Shown: piece by piece, positions 63,706-64,000 of the stretch
Layout: each line of letters opens with the position of its first letter
Numbering within the stretch: the stretch's first letter is position 1
Source: Mesorhizobium sp. M4B.F.Ca.ET.058.02.1.1
Lineage (GTDB): Bacteria > Pseudomonadota > Alphaproteobacteria > Rhizobiales > Rhizobiaceae
NCBI RefSeq assembly: GCF_003952505.1
Contig: NZ_CP034450.1
Coordinates: 930,001-994,000 of the forward strand
Reading direction: 5' to 3'
DNA: 64,000 bases
Position numbers and translations under genes: made by a program
The notes under the pieces: model-generated
The model's input: only the letters and a program-made list of their open reading frames with translations
Told to the model about the DNA's origin: nothing
Databases searched by the model: none

Positions 63706-64000
63706 CGCTCGTCTCCGCTCGGTAAAGCAAGCTGGCGTCTCCGTAGGAGTAGAACCTGTAGCCGCTGTCGATGGCATGCGCATAGGCCGCGCGCATCGTC
63801 TCCAGCCCGCTGAAGGCCGAGACCAGCATGAACAGCGTCGAGCGCGGCAGATGGAAATTGGTCATCAGGAGATCGGCCGTCCGGAAACGGTAGCCGGGCG
63901 TGATGAAGATATCGGTCGGACCCGACCAGGCGGCGAGCCTGCCGTCCGGCGTGGCCGCGCTTTCCAGCAGGCGCAGCGACGTCGTGCCGACGGCGATGAT
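63695..64000 (-). CDS. queA: S-adenosylmethionine:tRNA ribosyltransferase-isomerase, C-terminal part
   Basis: Partial: the gene runs off the right edge; 101 residues are visible on the minus strand. The visible frame reads [50 protein letters not shown] and [21 protein letters not shown], typical of the QueA C-terminus. QueA adds the ribosyl group of AdoMet to preQ1 in tRNA after Tgt. It is first in a queA-hypothetical-tgt unit. Confidence 0.95.
   Translation of the reverse strand: MIAVGTTSLRLLESAATPDGRLAAWSGPTDIFITPGYRFRTADLLMTNFHLPRSTLFMLVSAFSGLETMRAAYAHAIDSGYRFYSYGDASLLYRAETSDGR

Overview
The window looks like a Mesorhizobium-type alphaproteobacterial chromosome (Hyphomicrobiales, Phyllobacteriaceae). 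The evidence is high GC, a phasin gene with PhaR-type sites, a rhizobial glpR-glpD-glpSTPQUV-glpK glycerol locus, an Anbu/alpha-E/ATP-grasp operon, a RIME-like palindromic repeat and a GCGAATA/GCGAGTA heptamer repeat. Genus is inference; no rRNA is present.

Layout. 0.4-9.0 kb: clpA/clpS proteolysis genes, phasin, a D,D-carboxypeptidase with SPOR domain, a J-domain/VWA gene pair, DUF1489 and L-serine dehydratase. 9.2-18.4 kb: a frameshifted RutB-like hydrolase, DUF599 and YdcF membrane proteins, gatC-GNAT-gatA for tRNA amidation, an MBL hydrolase, ruvX and an AidB-like dehydrogenase. 18.5-22.5 kb: pyrB, a degenerate dihydroorotase (pyrC'), plsY and dprA, mostly overlapping. 22.6-26.6 kb: accessory genes, including a J-domain protein with a probable winged-helix tail.

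26.8-44.1 kb is an integrated element of about 17 kb. A perfect 51-bp direct repeat of the 3' half of tRNA-Lys(UUU) marks both ends, and the intact tRNA is at the right end. The left module holds a tyrosine integrase, small HTH and hypothetical genes, a prim-pol/helicase protein and, directly after its stop codon, a 139-bp two-shell dyad with four iterons that looks like its replication origin. A terminase-small-subunit-like HTH gene and an unknown 488-aa gene follow. No capsid, portal or tail gene is recognisable, so I read it as a satellite-like or plasmid-like element. The right module (36.5-43.8 kb) is visibly less GC-rich in part and carries cargo: an XRE repressor with palindromic operator, a SEL1-repeat protein, an SNase-type nuclease, HNH endonuclease, lipoprotein, an RHH-like protein with tandem operators, and a NYN-domain gene.

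44.4-64 kb: BA14K-like and DUF6882-like genes, then the complete minus-strand glycerol regulon, whose two ABC ATPases carry complementary defects. Next come a PLP decarboxylase, the four-gene Anbu cluster (ATP-grasp, alpha-E, transglutaminase, Anbu), a stand-alone RAM domain gene, and tgt-hypothetical-queA for queuosine. Tgt lacks three of its four usual zinc ligands. Four genes (9.7, 38.7, 41.7, 43.6 kb) are each broken by one base in a short G/C run, so either sequencing error or recent decay must be excluded.
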